NCBI GenBank assembly: GCA_014380365.1
Contig: JACMJZ010000001.1
Location: forward strand, 1 to 64,000
Source of the DNA: Pyrinomonadaceae bacterium
GTDB taxonomy: Bacteria; Acidobacteriota; Blastocatellia; Pyrinomonadales; Pyrinomonadaceae
Reading direction: 5' to 3'
DNA: 64,000 nucleotides
Shown: positions 25,263 to 35,108 of the stretch, in pieces
Layout: every line of letters starts with the position of its first letter
Numbering within the stretch: position 1 is the first letter of the stretch
Translations under genes and position numbers: made by a program
The notes under the pieces: generated by a model
What the model was told of the DNA's origin: nothing
Seen by the model: the letters and a program-made list of their open reading frames with translations, nothing else
Database searches by the model: none

Positions 25263-28200
25263 ATGAAGTCCTCAAATCGCCCTGCTTCCAGAATATCTAC
25301 CCGATTGATCTCGTTGACGCTCTGCTCTTCGCTGCTGGCCGTTTCGCTTTCGCCAATCTGGGTGGAGGGCGCAGGACGACCTCTGCCACCGCGTAAGTCG
25401 GGGCAGGAGGGTGCCAGGCCGAGGAGCGGAGCGCCGGAAGGAGTTTTCCCGAATCTCGATGAGGTGAAGAGTCGGGCGCCTGCACGGCCGCGTGCACCGC
25501 AGGCCATACCTTCAACGGCGCGTTCGCGGCGTAAACCGCTCGTACCGAGAAACGGAAGACGTGTTGGTGACCCCTTGCCGATACCGTCGCCGGTCCCATC
25601 GCCTCGCACCTCGCCGCTTCCTTCACCTCTCCCGTCGCCACCACGGCTCGGCGCAGCCCAAGGCGTGGAGCGGGTCATGATGGGTAATCTGCTTGCCTGG
25701 AACTTCTCCCCGGACTCGTCATTCGGTTATCAGTTATTTGCTCGAGGCGGAGTGCTTTCTGATTCGCCGCTATCGCCCGCGTTTCATTCCGGGACAGATG
25801 TTCGCTTCCACCCCGGCTTTGATTTCTTCGCGATGCCCATGCCGCAAGCGGGAAGCTCAAAAATAGTCTTCACCAGCAATCGCGATGGTAGCGCGCAGAT
25901 CTATTCCATGAACGTCGATGGCAGCAGTCTGACTCGCCTTACGACCAATGCTTACAACGACGATCACCCACGCTGGTCGCCTAACGGCACGAAGATCCTC
26001 TTCCAGAGCGACCGCGACAATCCCGAGACTGGCAACTACGACATTTACGTCATGAACGCCAACGGCACGAGCCAGACTCGATTGACTTACGATGCTACCG
26101 ACGACAGTGCGGCGGAGTGGTCGCCTGACGGCAGCAAGATCGTTTTCCAGAGTTTGCGCAACGGACAGTTCTATCAGGTTTACGTGATGAATGCCGACGG
26201 CACGAACCAGGCAAACACTAGCGGCGGCTTTGCACCGGACTATCAGCCTTCGTGGTCGCCTAACGGTGCGAAGATCGCTTTTGCCAGCGAACGGGATCAT
26301 GCCGGACGCCCGAGTGTTTATGTAATGAAAGCCAATGGCTCGAACCAGACCAGATTAACTTTCACTGGCGAGCCATTCCGTGACGAACAGCCAGCCTGGT
26401 CGCGTGATGCCACTAAAATCGCTTTCGTCAGTACGCGCGATAGCGTCATTGAGACGTGGCAGGAAACAGATGATGAGGGAGGAATACTGAACAGGAGTCG
26501 TGTACGCACGAATAAAGAAGTCTATAAGATGAATGCGGATGGCAGTAATCAGATTCGGCTAACCACCACACTCGAAAACGACGATTCACCCTCCTGGTCC
26601 CCCGACGGCACCCAGATCGTCTTTCGCAGTGATCGCGAGCGCGACGCTTATGACCCTACTCAACAACTCTGGACGATGATCGCGGATGGCACGAGTCAAG
26701 CACTCATCAGTAGTAATGACTTTGGCGATTACAGTCCCAGTTGGAAGGCGACCAGTAATCAACCGCCTCTGGCAAACGGAGGCGGGCCTTATTCGGGTCT
26801 CAGCGGGTCATCGATTCAGTTCAACGGCGGCGGCTCATTTGATCCGGATGGCGCGATCGCGAGCTACCAATGGAACTTCGGCGATAATACCAGCGGCGCG
26901 GGAATAACCCCGACGCACTCTTATTCGACGGCTGGTAGCTACACGGTCACGCTGACAGTCACAGACAACGACGGCGCGACCGCGAATGCCACTGCCACCG
27001 CAACTGTTGCCAACAATCCGCCGGTTGCCAATCCGGGCGGGCCGTATAGCGGCGTAACTGCGCAAAACATTCCCTTCAATGGTTCCGGGTCCTCCGATTC
27101 GGACGGCACGATCACTAGTTATGCGTGGAGCTTTGGAGATGGCGGCACGGGTTTGGGCGCTGTGCCTACGCACGCTTACACCTCCGCCGGCACGTACACA
27201 GTTATGCTAACCGTCACGGACAATCAGGGCGCGCAAGCCAGCGCCAACACCAGCGTCACCATAACCGTCGCGGGCAGCGAGCAGTATCTGGCAAACTTCA
27301 ACCAAGCGGCGTTGGCGCGGGGGCTTTATCCGAATGAATCCGCTTACTGGAACGACCTCTTGCGCGCGGCTTACGCAAACGGTCAGAACTCAATGTTGTT
27401 GGCAGTGCGCGAGCTGGGGAAAACGCTCTTTGAATCTTCGTACTATGCGGCGCGGTTGGACCGACAAGGAACCCAACACGATGTCGACTACGTTTACGAC
27501 TTATATAAGACCTATCTCATGCGCGAGCCTGACGCGCCGGGGTGGGCCTTCTGGACAGATCAATGTGAGTTTTACGGACGCGAGAATGTGCGCCGGGCGT
27601 TTGATGAAAGCGGGGAATTTGCGGGTATTGTGGCCACCTTGACGCCTAGCGGTTCGCCATCGAGCGCGGTCTCGTCGTTCGCGTCCGCTCGGGTCGACCG
27701 CTTCAACCAACCGGGGAATGGTTTAGCGTCTCGAGATGCCGAGTGGAGCGTGCCGCTGTTGAGCTTACCTGGAAGAGCGGGACTGGATCTGGGGCTAAGC
27801 CTTTCTTACTCGTCAATGGTATGGACGCGTTCAGGTCCCTACATTTATTTCGATGAAGACAATGGTTGGCCGAGTCCCGGCTTCCGCTTAGGGTTCCCCA
27901 CGATTCAGGAGAAAGTCTTCGACGCACAGGCAGGCGACAATGTGTATCTGCTTATCTCAGGCAACCGAGTCTCACTCAGACAAGTAGGAACATCGAACGT
28001 TTACGAAGGAGCCGACTCATCTTATTTGCAGTTGATTGACAACGGCGGCAGTCTCTTACTGCGGGCGACAGACGGCACGCAGCTTGGTTATTCGAAGTTC
28101 AATAACGAGTGGCACTGCATGCAAATCAAAGATCGCAACGGCAATTACATCACGGTCAACTACGATTGGCTCGGACACATTACGACGATCATAGATACCC

Positions 28201-31200
28201 TTGCCCGCACCATCACCTTTAACTACGACACGAATGCGAATCTGACTTCGATAACTCAAAGTTGGACGGTTAATGGCGTGCCGACAACTCATACCTGGGC
28301 CACCTTCGGTTGGACCAATATGGCAGTGAACACAAGCTTCTCAGGTGTGATGGGGGTGGGTGCGCCAAATGGCTCGACAATTCCGGTGCTCAGTCAGGTT
28401 GGGCTAGGCGACGGCTCACGCCATACGTTTGAATACTCAACCGCTGGCCAGGTTTCAATCATCAAGCGCTTCGCTCAACCCTCGGACAACACGCCCAGGG
28501 CATACGTGGCTTACGACTACGAATATTTAGCCGCGGATTGTCCGCGTCTCTCGGCTACCCGAGTGGCCGCCGAAAACTGGACCGGTATCAATGGCGTACC
28601 GAGCGAAGTAGTCACGCAGTATGGTGTTGAGGGCAGCGCGCACACACTTACTGTCGTAGGTGATCCGAATAGTACGCTTTACAAGGAGTTCTATGGAGCG
28701 GGCTGGCAGCGAGGACTAACAACTCAAACTGAAGTTTGGTCTGCCGGAGTCAAACAGAAGTGGACCAGTAACAACTGGACGCAGGACAACACAGGCGTTA
28801 ACTATAAAACAAACCCGCGTGTCACAGAGTCGAACGTCTACGACTCTGGAGGCAATCATCGCCGCACAACGATTGATTACCAGACTTTCACATTACCGAG
28901 CGGCGTGAGTTGCAGTCTGCCTAGCGACATGCGCGAGTACGCTGGGGACGCGAGCACAATCTTGCGGCGCTCGCATACCAACTACCTCATGGACCCGGTT
29001 GCCGACGCGGCTTACCTATCTCGCCACATCATCGGTCTGGTAAAGGAACAAAGCCTCTTTGAAGTCAACACAAGCGGCGAAACGCTCATGTCCAAAGTAG
29101 GTTTTCAGTATGACGACACGGGCTCGATCCAAGGCACGGGTGCGCCCGTCGGGCATGACAACTCTTATGATGGCAACTTCGTTGCAGGCCGTGGGAATCT
29201 CAGCAGCGTGAAGCGGTACAATGTGATTAACAGTGGGCAGTGGACAGTGAGCAGTGTGCAGTACAACACAGCGGGTGCGGTGGTCGCGAGCATTGATCCA
29301 CTCTCGCATCGAACCACGATCAGCTACGCCGATTCATTTTCTGACGGCAATAACAGCCGCAGTACGCTAGCCTATCCCACCACGGTTACTGACGCGGATG
29401 GCTTTTCCTCGACCGTCACGTACAACTTTGATTTCGGCGCGGTAACGCGTAAACAAACTCCCCAGCCAAATACGATTGCGAACCTGCCCGGGCCAGTGCA
29501 GACATTCCTTTACGACGCAGCCGGACGAATTGAGAGGATAACGGCGACGACCAACGGCGCTTACCAGCGCTTCGTCTATGGGCCAAACTATGTGCAACAA
29601 TTTGGCAGCGTCAATAACCTCGCCGACGATTCGTCTGCGATTCAAGTGTTCGATGGCACGGGCCGGGTTTTCGCGAGTGCCAGTGCTCATCCCGGCAGCA
29701 CGGGCGGCCGCAGCGCCATCTACTCCATCCATGACGCGATGGGTCGCAGGACAATGCAATCAAACCCGACCGAGATTAACGGCGATTGGGTTCCGGTGGG
29801 GGATGATGCGACCGGCTGGCTGTTTACGCAACAAACTTACAACTGGCAGGGAAAGCCCCTAGTGACAACAAACACTGACGGCACTACCAAAGAAGCGAGC
29901 TATAGCGGTTGCGGCTGCGCCGGCGGCGAAGTGGTAACGCTCGCGGATGAGGTTGTGATACTTCCGCCCCAAAGCGGTGGGGGAGTTATGTCGCCGGACC
30001 GAAGGAAACGGAAAGTACACGCTGACGTGCTGGGACGCACAGTGAAGAGCGAGATACTGAACCGCGACGGCACTCCTTACATGACGACGGTTACCGAATA
30101 CAACGCCCGCGATCAGGTCAAGGCGGTCAAAGAGTACAAAGGCGCGGCTGTCAACGGGTCATGCCCCGCAACGACTTGCCAGCAAACGACGACCGAATAC
30201 GACGGTTACGGCAGGTTGAAAAGGCGTCATTTGCCCGAGCAGAACGCTGGCGCAGTGACCACTTGGAGCTACAACAATGATCACACCGTTGATAAGATCA
30301 CGGACGCTCGCGGCGCTTCAAGAACCTTTGGCTACAATGCCCGCCGTCTCGTCACAAGCATCACCTACGCATGGCCGGGAGGAGGCACAGTTCCGACGCC
30401 CGCCAGCTTTGGTTACGACGCCGCTGGGAACCGCACCTCAATGACAGACAGCACTGGTAGCGTCACTTATCACTATGACCAGCTCTCGCGGATGGATTGG
30501 GAAGAGCGCACTTTTGCCGGTCTCTACGGTGCAACATATCGTCTCACCTATGGCAGCTATAATCTTGCTGGGCAGTTGACGAGCCTCGCCGAACCCAGCC
30601 AGTTTGGATCGAGTGTTGGTTACGGTTATGACGAGGCAGGTAGATTGGAAGAGGTCACAGGTTCGAGCTTTCCTGACGGAGTTGCGTCTGAACTCAAGTA
30701 TCGTGCCTCGGGTGCTCTTAAGGAAATGAGTTACGGCAATGGTTCGCGGCTGAACAACAGTTTCAACTCAAGACTGCAAATAACCAGTTACCAGGTGAAA
30801 GTGCCCGGCACCCCCGTGGGGCAGGACGAGGCCGCGCGAAGCGAATACGAGTATGATGCAGGCGGGCGGATCACACGGGCTTACGACCGCACCGATCCCG
30901 GTTTTGACCGCTCATACCTCTACGACCTTGTCGGGCGGTTGATGAGTGCGTCCACCGTCAATTCAGCGTACTACCAAAATTTTAGCTATGACGAGTTCGA
31001 CAACCTCACCGTTCGCAGCAATGGCTCGTGGCGCTACCACGACACCACGCTGATGCAGTATGCGAACAACCGCAACATCAGCACGACGGTCTACCCTAAC
31101 GGCGTCCAGCCGAGGACCAGTTACTGGGTTTACGATGCTGACGGCAACGTGACCAACGATCACAACAAGCAATACACGTACGATGCCGCAGGGAACAAGC

Positions 31201-32459
31201 GGCTGGTGTTTGAGAATACCGATACGAGATCGCTATGGCTCCACCAGGACTACGACGCTGATGGCGAGCGGGTGAAGCGCGTCGAGCAAAACCTACCCGC
31301 CGGCGGCGTATTGTCCACGGTGACCAGCTACTATCTGCGCTCCAGCGTGCTGGACAGCGTGGTAGTTGAATTGGACCAAAACGGGCAGAAGCGCGAGAGC
31401 TACGTCTATGCGAACGGAGTTGTGATCGCACAGCAGAAGAACAATCAGGTGCAATGGGTCCACGTTGATCCTGTGACGGCAAGCCTGCGCGAGACCAATG
31501 GCTTGCGACGCGAGGTTGACCCGCTGGGGAACGACGCGCCTCTGTCGGACCCGGCACCGCCCGACGAGGCGACGCCCGATTACCTCTACACCGGCACCTA
31601 CGGCAACAGCGGCAACAACCTGGATACTCAGTCGGGGTGTTCGATAGACGGTCAACCAATGGACTGTAGCTTTGCCGTGAGATTAGTGAGCATGGGCGTA
31701 GCGGCGCAATGCCCGGACAATCGCTGCGGGCCACGACATAATGGCAACAGCTGGGAATTCTGGAATGCATCTACCGGTTGGGTGGCATCTAACGTACGGA
31801 AAAGGAAGCCGCCTAAGCTAAAATTCCTAACAAAAGGTGAACTTGCAGAGATGAAAAGGATAAAGAAACAAGGAGGAATAAATCCTTCCGGTGGAGGCGA
31901 CGATGAGAACTCACCGTTTGATGTCGGCACCATCACTACGAGGGTGTCGGCGGCCCTTGCCACGCCAGAATGCATTGAGTTTTATAAGACAGTTCTCAAC
32001 GGCGTTTCGAATAAGAGTAATCCCGTGTTGCACGGGGGTGATCTGCGGCAGATATTTACCGGCTTTCTCGGACAACCGAACGGAGGCTTTACCCGACGCC
32101 AACCTCCTGGAGCCAGCGGACCTGCGAACGGGAATGCTTTCGGAATAATCGGTAGTAAAAACTACCCGGCAGGAATTTACCTCAACGAGAGCAGTTTGCG
32201 CCTTCAAAATTTCTGGGATGCTTTCTTTACAGTTGGAGAGCTATTCCACGTGGCTGGGTCGAAAGGAACGTATTCTGATGAAGCGTTGTCTAAATTCATT
32301 CACAACCACACTAAATATGCGGATCGAGAAGATGAACTCTTCCGGCCCGAAGAGAACATCTTCAGCCCGCGCTATACAAACCAGAAGGATGGCGATGAGT
32401 ATGGCTACAGCAGTTACTTTCATCGAATTCAGCAGAGCATATGCTTTGTTCCTCGTTGA
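25263..32459 (+). CDS. Giant RHS/YD-repeat secreted protein with PD40, PKD and DUF4214 modules
   Basis: The 2398-residue protein has an N-terminal signal peptide (hydrophobic core LISLTLCSSLLAVSL). A proline-rich linker follows, then a TolB/PD40-like propeller (about 198-496, repeats of WSPDGTKI..S.R type), two PKD domains (about 499-671, FNGGGSFDPDG and WNFGDN), a DUF4214 domain (about 673-793) and a long YD-repeat shell (about 815-2110, YDAAGNRTSMTDS, YDQLSRM). RHS shells enclose a C-terminal toxin. Here the tail (2113-2398) is distinct and contains VGELFHVAG at 2325-2329, which resembles a metallopeptidase HExxH motif with its first His replaced by Gly. The toxin may therefore be inactive or of another kind. 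Secretion by Sec, then shell release, is the likely route. Confidence 0.88.
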   Translation: MKSSNRPASRISTRLISLTLCSSLLAVSLSPIWVEGAGRPLPPRKSGQEGARPRSGAPEGVFPNLDEVKSRAPARPRAPQAIPSTARSRRKPLVPRNGRRVGDPLPIPSPVPSPRTSPLPSPLPSPPRLGAAQGVERVMMGNLLAWNFSPDSSFGYQLFARGGVLSDSPLSPAFHSGTDVRFHPGFDFFAMPMPQAGSSKIVFTSNRDGSAQIYSMNVDGSSLTRLTTNAYNDDHPRWSPNGTKILFQSDRDNPETGNYDIYVMNANGTSQTRLTYDATDDSAAEWSPDGSKIVFQSLRNGQFYQVYVMNADGTNQANTSGGFAPDYQPSWSPNGAKIAFASERDHAGRPSVYVMKANGSNQTRLTFTGEPFRDEQPAWSRDATKIAFVSTRDSVIETWQETDDEGGILNRSRVRTNKEVYKMNADGSNQIRLTTTLENDDSPSWSPDGTQIVFRSDRERDAYDPTQQLWTMIADGTSQALISSNDFGDYSPSWKATSNQPPLANGGGPYSGLSGSSIQFNGGGSFDPDGAIASYQWNFGDNTSGAGITPTHSYSTAGSYTVTLTVTDNDGATANATATATVANNPPVANPGGPYSGVTAQNIPFNGSGSSDSDGTITSYAWSFGDGGTGLGAVPTHAYTSAGTYTVMLTVTDNQGAQASANTSVTITVAGSEQYLANFNQAALARGLYPNESAYWNDLLRAAYANGQNSMLLAVRELGKTLFESSYYAARLDRQGTQHDVDYVYDLYKTYLMREPDAPGWAFWTDQCEFYGRENVRRAFDESGEFAGIVATLTPSGSPSSAVSSFASARVDRFNQPGNGLASRDAEWSVPLLSLPGRAGLDLGLSLSYSSMVWTRSGPYIYFDEDNGWPSPGFRLGFPTIQEKVFDAQAGDNVYLLISGNRVSLRQVGTSNVYEGADSSYLQLIDNGGSLLLRATDGTQLGYSKFNNEWHCMQIKDRNGNYITVNYDWLGHITTIIDTLARTITFNYDTNANLTSITQSWTVNGVPTTHTWATFGWTNMAVNTSFSGVMGVGAPNGSTIPVLSQVGLGDGSRHTFEYSTAGQVSIIKRFAQPSDNTPRAYVAYDYEYLAADCPRLSATRVAAENWTGINGVPSEVVTQYGVEGSAHTLTVVGDPNSTLYKEFYGAGWQRGLTTQTEVWSAGVKQKWTSNNWTQDNTGVNYKTNPRVTESNVYDSGGNHRRTTIDYQTFTLPSGVSCSLPSDMREYAGDASTILRRSHTNYLMDPVADAAYLSRHIIGLVKEQSLFEVNTSGETLMSKVGFQYDDTGSIQGTGAPVGHDNSYDGNFVAGRGNLSSVKRYNVINSGQWTVSSVQYNTAGAVVASIDPLSHRTTISYADSFSDGNNSRSTLAYPTTVTDADGFSSTVTYNFDFGAVTRKQTPQPNTIANLPGPVQTFLYDAAGRIERITATTNGAYQRFVYGPNYVQQFGSVNNLADDSSAIQVFDGTGRVFASASAHPGSTGGRSAIYSIHDAMGRRTMQSNPTEINGDWVPVGDDATGWLFTQQTYNWQGKPLVTTNTDGTTKEASYSGCGCAGGEVVTLADEVVILPPQSGGGVMSPDRRKRKVHADVLGRTVKSEILNRDGTPYMTTVTEYNARDQVKAVKEYKGAAVNGSCPATTCQQTTTEYDGYGRLKRRHLPEQNAGAVTTWSYNNDHTVDKITDARGASRTFGYNARRLVTSITYAWPGGGTVPTPASFGYDAAGNRTSMTDSTGSVTYHYDQLSRMDWEERTFAGLYGATYRLTYGSYNLAGQLTSLAEPSQFGSSVGYGYDEAGRLEEVTGSSFPDGVASELKYRASGALKEMSYGNGSRLNNSFNSRLQITSYQVKVPGTPVGQDEAARSEYEYDAGGRITRAYDRTDPGFDRSYLYDLVGRLMSASTVNSAYYQNFSYDEFDNLTVRSNGSWRYHDTTLMQYANNRNISTTVYPNGVQPRTSYWVYDADGNVTNDHNKQYTYDAAGNKRLVFENTDTRSLWLHQDYDADGERVKRVEQNLPAGGVLSTVTSYYLRSSVLDSVVVELDQNGQKRESYVYANGVVIAQQKNNQVQWVHVDPVTASLRETNGLRREVDPLGNDAPLSDPAPPDEATPDYLYTGTYGNSGNNLDTQSGCSIDGQPMDCSFAVRLVSMGVAAQCPDNRCGPRHNGNSWEFWNASTGWVASNVRKRKPPKLKFLTKGELAEMKRIKKQGGINPSGGGDDENSPFDVGTITTRVSAALATPECIEFYKTVLNGVSNKSNPVLHGGDLRQIFTGFLGQPNGGFTRRQPPGASGPANGNAFGIIGSKNYPAGIYLNESSLRLQNFWDAFFTVGELFHVAGSKGTYSDEALSKFIHNHTKYADREDELFRPEENIFSPRYTNQKDGDEYGYSSYFHRIQQSICFVPR

Positions 32460-33420
32460 CAGAGTACTCCGCCTCTCAGGCGCGTTGGCCTTCCTGTTCT
32501 TGTTTGGTATTAATCTTCAGGCCAAGGACTGGCGGGGAATTACCCCACTGAAATCGACGCGTGCCGATGTCGAGCGTCTACTGGGAAAGGAAACTCGGGG
32601 CAGCTACGAATTTACTGACGAGAGGGCGTCTATTCGGTACTCGCAGGATCCGTGTGAAGGACCCTATCAACCTTTACGAAAGGACTACTGCGAATGCTTA
32701 GTGCCAAAAGACACCGTACTCTCAATTCACGTCATTCCGCGAGTATATAAGAAATTTTCCCCGCTTCAACTCGATGGGACCACGTATCGACGCGAGGTAT
32801 CCCGTCCAGGCTCAACGGAGTTTATTTATTCCAAGTCAGAGGAAGGCGTTACCTACACGGTTGACGAGTCGCGCGATAGGATTGTTGCGGTTGACTACGC
32901 CGCCTGTGCGAAGGACTGTCAAGAAGTCTCAAAGACAAGAGGTCAAGCGCAAAACTCTTGGCGCGGCCTTGTGCCCCTTCACTCGACCAGAGCTGATGTA
33001 GATCGATTGCTGGGAAGTCCGACATTTACAGTTCCGTCAGTCGGCGGTTACAAGACACAGAGCGAAGGCGTGATGGTCAGATATGTAAAACAGAGCTGCA
33101 GTTCAGGTGGCGTCTGGAATGTACCCCTCGACACTGTTCTGGAAATCCGAGTCACGCCGATGACTACAAGGCTGCTAGACCAACTTGATCTCGACCTTAC
33201 CAAGTACAGTAGAACAGAGAGCACGCATCCGGAGAATGTCTTCTATTACCTTAACCCAGACGATGGCGTAATGATCCAAACGAGATTACGAGGGGAAAGC
33301 GAAACACTAACAAGTATCACCTACGAGCATGCTGCAAAAGACAAAGACTTGCGTTGTCCCACTCCATCCAAGAAGTCTTCGCTCCAACCGGGGTCGTCAG
33401 TACACCCAACGTCTCGTTAG
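32395..33420 (+). CDS. Exported protein with two copies of a 'WRGIxPLxSTRADVxRLLG' domain
   Basis: From ATG 32395 (AGAAGG 6 bases upstream) the product has 341 residues and overlaps the RHS gene end by 65 bases, so translation is probably coupled. The N-terminus has a hydrophobic export segment (LSGALAFLFLFG). Two homologous halves begin DWRGITPLKSTRADVERLLG and SWRGLVPLHSTRADVDRLLG, each about 110-140 residues. Cysteines (CEGP, CEC, CAKDC) suggest disulfides outside the cytoplasm. I recall the domain as common in Blastocatellia but with no known function. Its position after the RHS tail makes a cognate partner or immunity role possible, yet its export and wide occurrence argue for a general role. 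ATG 32389 and 32401 are other starts. Confidence 0.65.
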   Translation: MSMATAVTFIEFSRAYALFLVDRVLRLSGALAFLFLFGINLQAKDWRGITPLKSTRADVERLLGKETRGSYEFTDERASIRYSQDPCEGPYQPLRKDYCECLVPKDTVLSIHVIPRVYKKFSPLQLDGTTYRREVSRPGSTEFIYSKSEEGVTYTVDESRDRIVAVDYAACAKDCQEVSKTRGQAQNSWRGLVPLHSTRADVDRLLGSPTFTVPSVGGYKTQSEGVMVRYVKQSCSSGGVWNVPLDTVLEIRVTPMTTRLLDQLDLDLTKYSRTESTHPENVFYYLNPDDGVMIQTRLRGESETLTSITYEHAAKDKDLRCPTPSKKSSLQPGSSVHPTSR

Positions 33421-33518
33421 AATACGAGGACGCCGACAATCGCACGTCGATGACGACTGACAGCACGGACCATCAATACAACCAACTCTCGCAATTAACT
33501 TCGGAGTCACGAGAGGCT
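33417..33518 (+). pseudogene. Orphan RHS/YD-repeat fragment
   Basis: This 34-codon open stretch reads LEYEDADNRTSM ... HQYNQLSQLTSESREA, the same YD-repeat unit found in the large RHS protein (YDAAGNRTSM ... YHYDQLSRMDWEER). It has no start or signal of its own and begins at the end of the preceding gene. It looks like a remnant of a displaced RHS C-terminus or of a second RHS gene. Confidence 0.7.
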
Positions 33519-34278
33519 AATCATGCGCATCGGACGGGTGCAACTCCTGGTCGGAAAGGAGTTTTGAGGCAGCGATGCGTTTGCCTAATAAAGTAGCCGA
33601 TGATCCGACTTGTGAGACCAAGCCAGGCGTGGAGAGTAATTGAAAATAAGAAGAGTGCTGGTCGCGTCAGTACGACCGCCTCATTTGTGCAGCGTGTTGA
33701 CCAGCTGCGGGTACAACGACGCTGTTGTGATCAAGTGATTATTTAAGGGTCGCTGGATTTTTTTAAAAGGAGTGTGCTCGCGCGGTTGTCGGACGCGCGA
33801 GCACTTTTCGATCATGTCCCGCTGAAGGAGGCTGTTCGGAGGAGTTTTTTGACCAGTTTTTAAGCGAGGAAACTCCGGCGTCCGGCAGTTGCTTGAGATA
33901 GGTCCGCAAGGTCTGGTTGCGCGGTTTCTCTTGTTGACCCGCCAACTGCATACCGCCTTCTTATTTTGGTCAGGGTCTAACGAAGAAGGGTTGGTACGAA
34001 GCTTGGTTGCGCTTAGTCACCGGCGCATCCGGGGGCACGGGACGATTAGCGTTATGTGGTTCCTACGACGATGTTGTGGCGACACCTTCGTCGCCAGCTT
34101 TTGAATAGGTTACGTCAAGTGGGAGCCGCGTTTGGACTTCCCCTTTAACAAGGTTTGCGTTGATCAGCGGTTGCCAGTTCAACCCAATTAAGCAATCCAC
34201 TTTTTGCTAGCCTAGTTCGGCACCGTCATGACAGCCCAACAGTTCAGGGCCACTTACCCGAAGAAACCGAGTGAACAC
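33519..34278. other. Gene-poor stretch between RHS locus and defence-like block
   Basis: I see no credible gene. The only clear element is the hairpin at 33774-33808. Several short frames here lack ribosome binding sites and family features. It probably holds decayed mobile DNA. Confidence 0.5.
33774..33808 (+). terminator. Strong hairpin followed by TTTT
   Basis: GTGCTCGCGCG (33774-33784) pairs perfectly with CGCGCGAGCAC (33794-33804) around a 9-base loop, then TTTT. An AAAAGGAG precedes it. It would stop transcription arriving from the RHS locus. The T-run is short, so efficiency is uncertain. Confidence 0.65.
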
Positions 34279-35034
34279 TCAAATCGGGCACCCGGAGAGG
34301 TTCTTGGCAAAATAGTATTCCTGACTGTTCGAGATCGCTTCCCGGTTCAGCCAAGCCACGTGCTCTTCAGTGAGCGTTCCGCTATCTACGGCGGACACAA
34401 GGCAAATGAGGGGTGAAATAGGGAGTGTCCTGCCGTACCAGAAGTTATCAGCAACCACAAATTCACCCTTTGCGGCTCTCATTATGCCCCACATTGCATC
34501 TTCAAGCTCATGTTCAACTTGGTGCATCCTCGATTGCATGACAATGCCGGCAATGCTTGGACTAGGAATAGTGAAATCGGGGCCGAAGCATATCACGTGA
34601 CGACCTTCCAAAGCCTCTTGCAGATCTCTAGATGTTTCGTATTTGAGCCCTATGGCACCAGGTATTCGTGTTTTGGGTGAGTGGCTAGATTTCCACTCGG
34701 CGCGAACAAAACACAGTGCGAAGAAGGCATTGATGATGCTCTTGTCATGTTCACCTAGTATTGAAACTGTGCCATCAACAATTGCCTGAGCTAATACTTG
34801 AAATGGCCGTTCGATCTTCCTACTAGAACCATCTTCGGCACGTTGGTCCCAAACACGCTTGGCGCAAAACAGCTCACTTTCAGGAGCAGCAAGAAACGAT
34901 TTGTTGGTTTTGATTCGATGGACATTTACACGGCCTGAGCCGTCTGCAAAACGAGCTATGCTTGCGCGAGGAAACGTGTGCTGGCGGATCGTAAGCCGAT
35001 GTGGATTTCCTTTTTGTAGTTTTCCAAACCTCAT
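34279..35034 (-). CDS. DUF4238-like protein
   Basis: The 251-residue soluble protein has the outline of DUF4238. An N-terminal 'H.(F/I)PR..L.RFAD..GRV.V' motif (RQHTFPRASIARFADGSGRV) is followed by SELFCAKRVWD, a central helical part, a 'VADNFWYGRTLPISPLICLV' strand-loop, and the closing 'LTEEHVAWLNREAISNSQEYYFAKN' helix. The family is found in accessory and defence-rich regions, often singly, with no proven activity. It is the last gene of a minus-strand group with the two small frames upstream and the 798-residue nuclease-like gene. Base use is more AT-rich than in the core genes. Confidence 0.65.
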   Translation of the reverse strand: MRFGKLQKGNPHRLTIRQHTFPRASIARFADGSGRVNVHRIKTNKSFLAAPESELFCAKRVWDQRAEDGSSRKIERPFQVLAQAIVDGTVSILGEHDKSIINAFFALCFVRAEWKSSHSPKTRIPGAIGLKYETSRDLQEALEGRHVICFGPDFTIPSPSIAGIVMQSRMHQVEHELEDAMWGIMRAAKGEFVVADNFWYGRTLPISPLICLVSAVDSGTLTEEHVAWLNREAISNSQEYYFAKNLSGCPI

Positions 35035-35108
35035 TTCACACAGTCATCGTCGCACGTTACTCCGGCAGAGAGACTTGCAGGCCCGCAGCTTGGGATCCAA
35101 AGTAATTG

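Noticed and set aside
33763-34104. Two short frames around the hairpin at 33774
   Set aside because: They overlap a strong hairpin, lack ribosome binding sites and show no domain.
18360-34230. A 20-base near repeat (CCTAGTTCGG... at 18360 and 34211) as the two ends of one element
   Set aside because: Seventeen of 20 matches is expected many times by chance in a window of this size, and neither copy sits at a gene-proven boundary.
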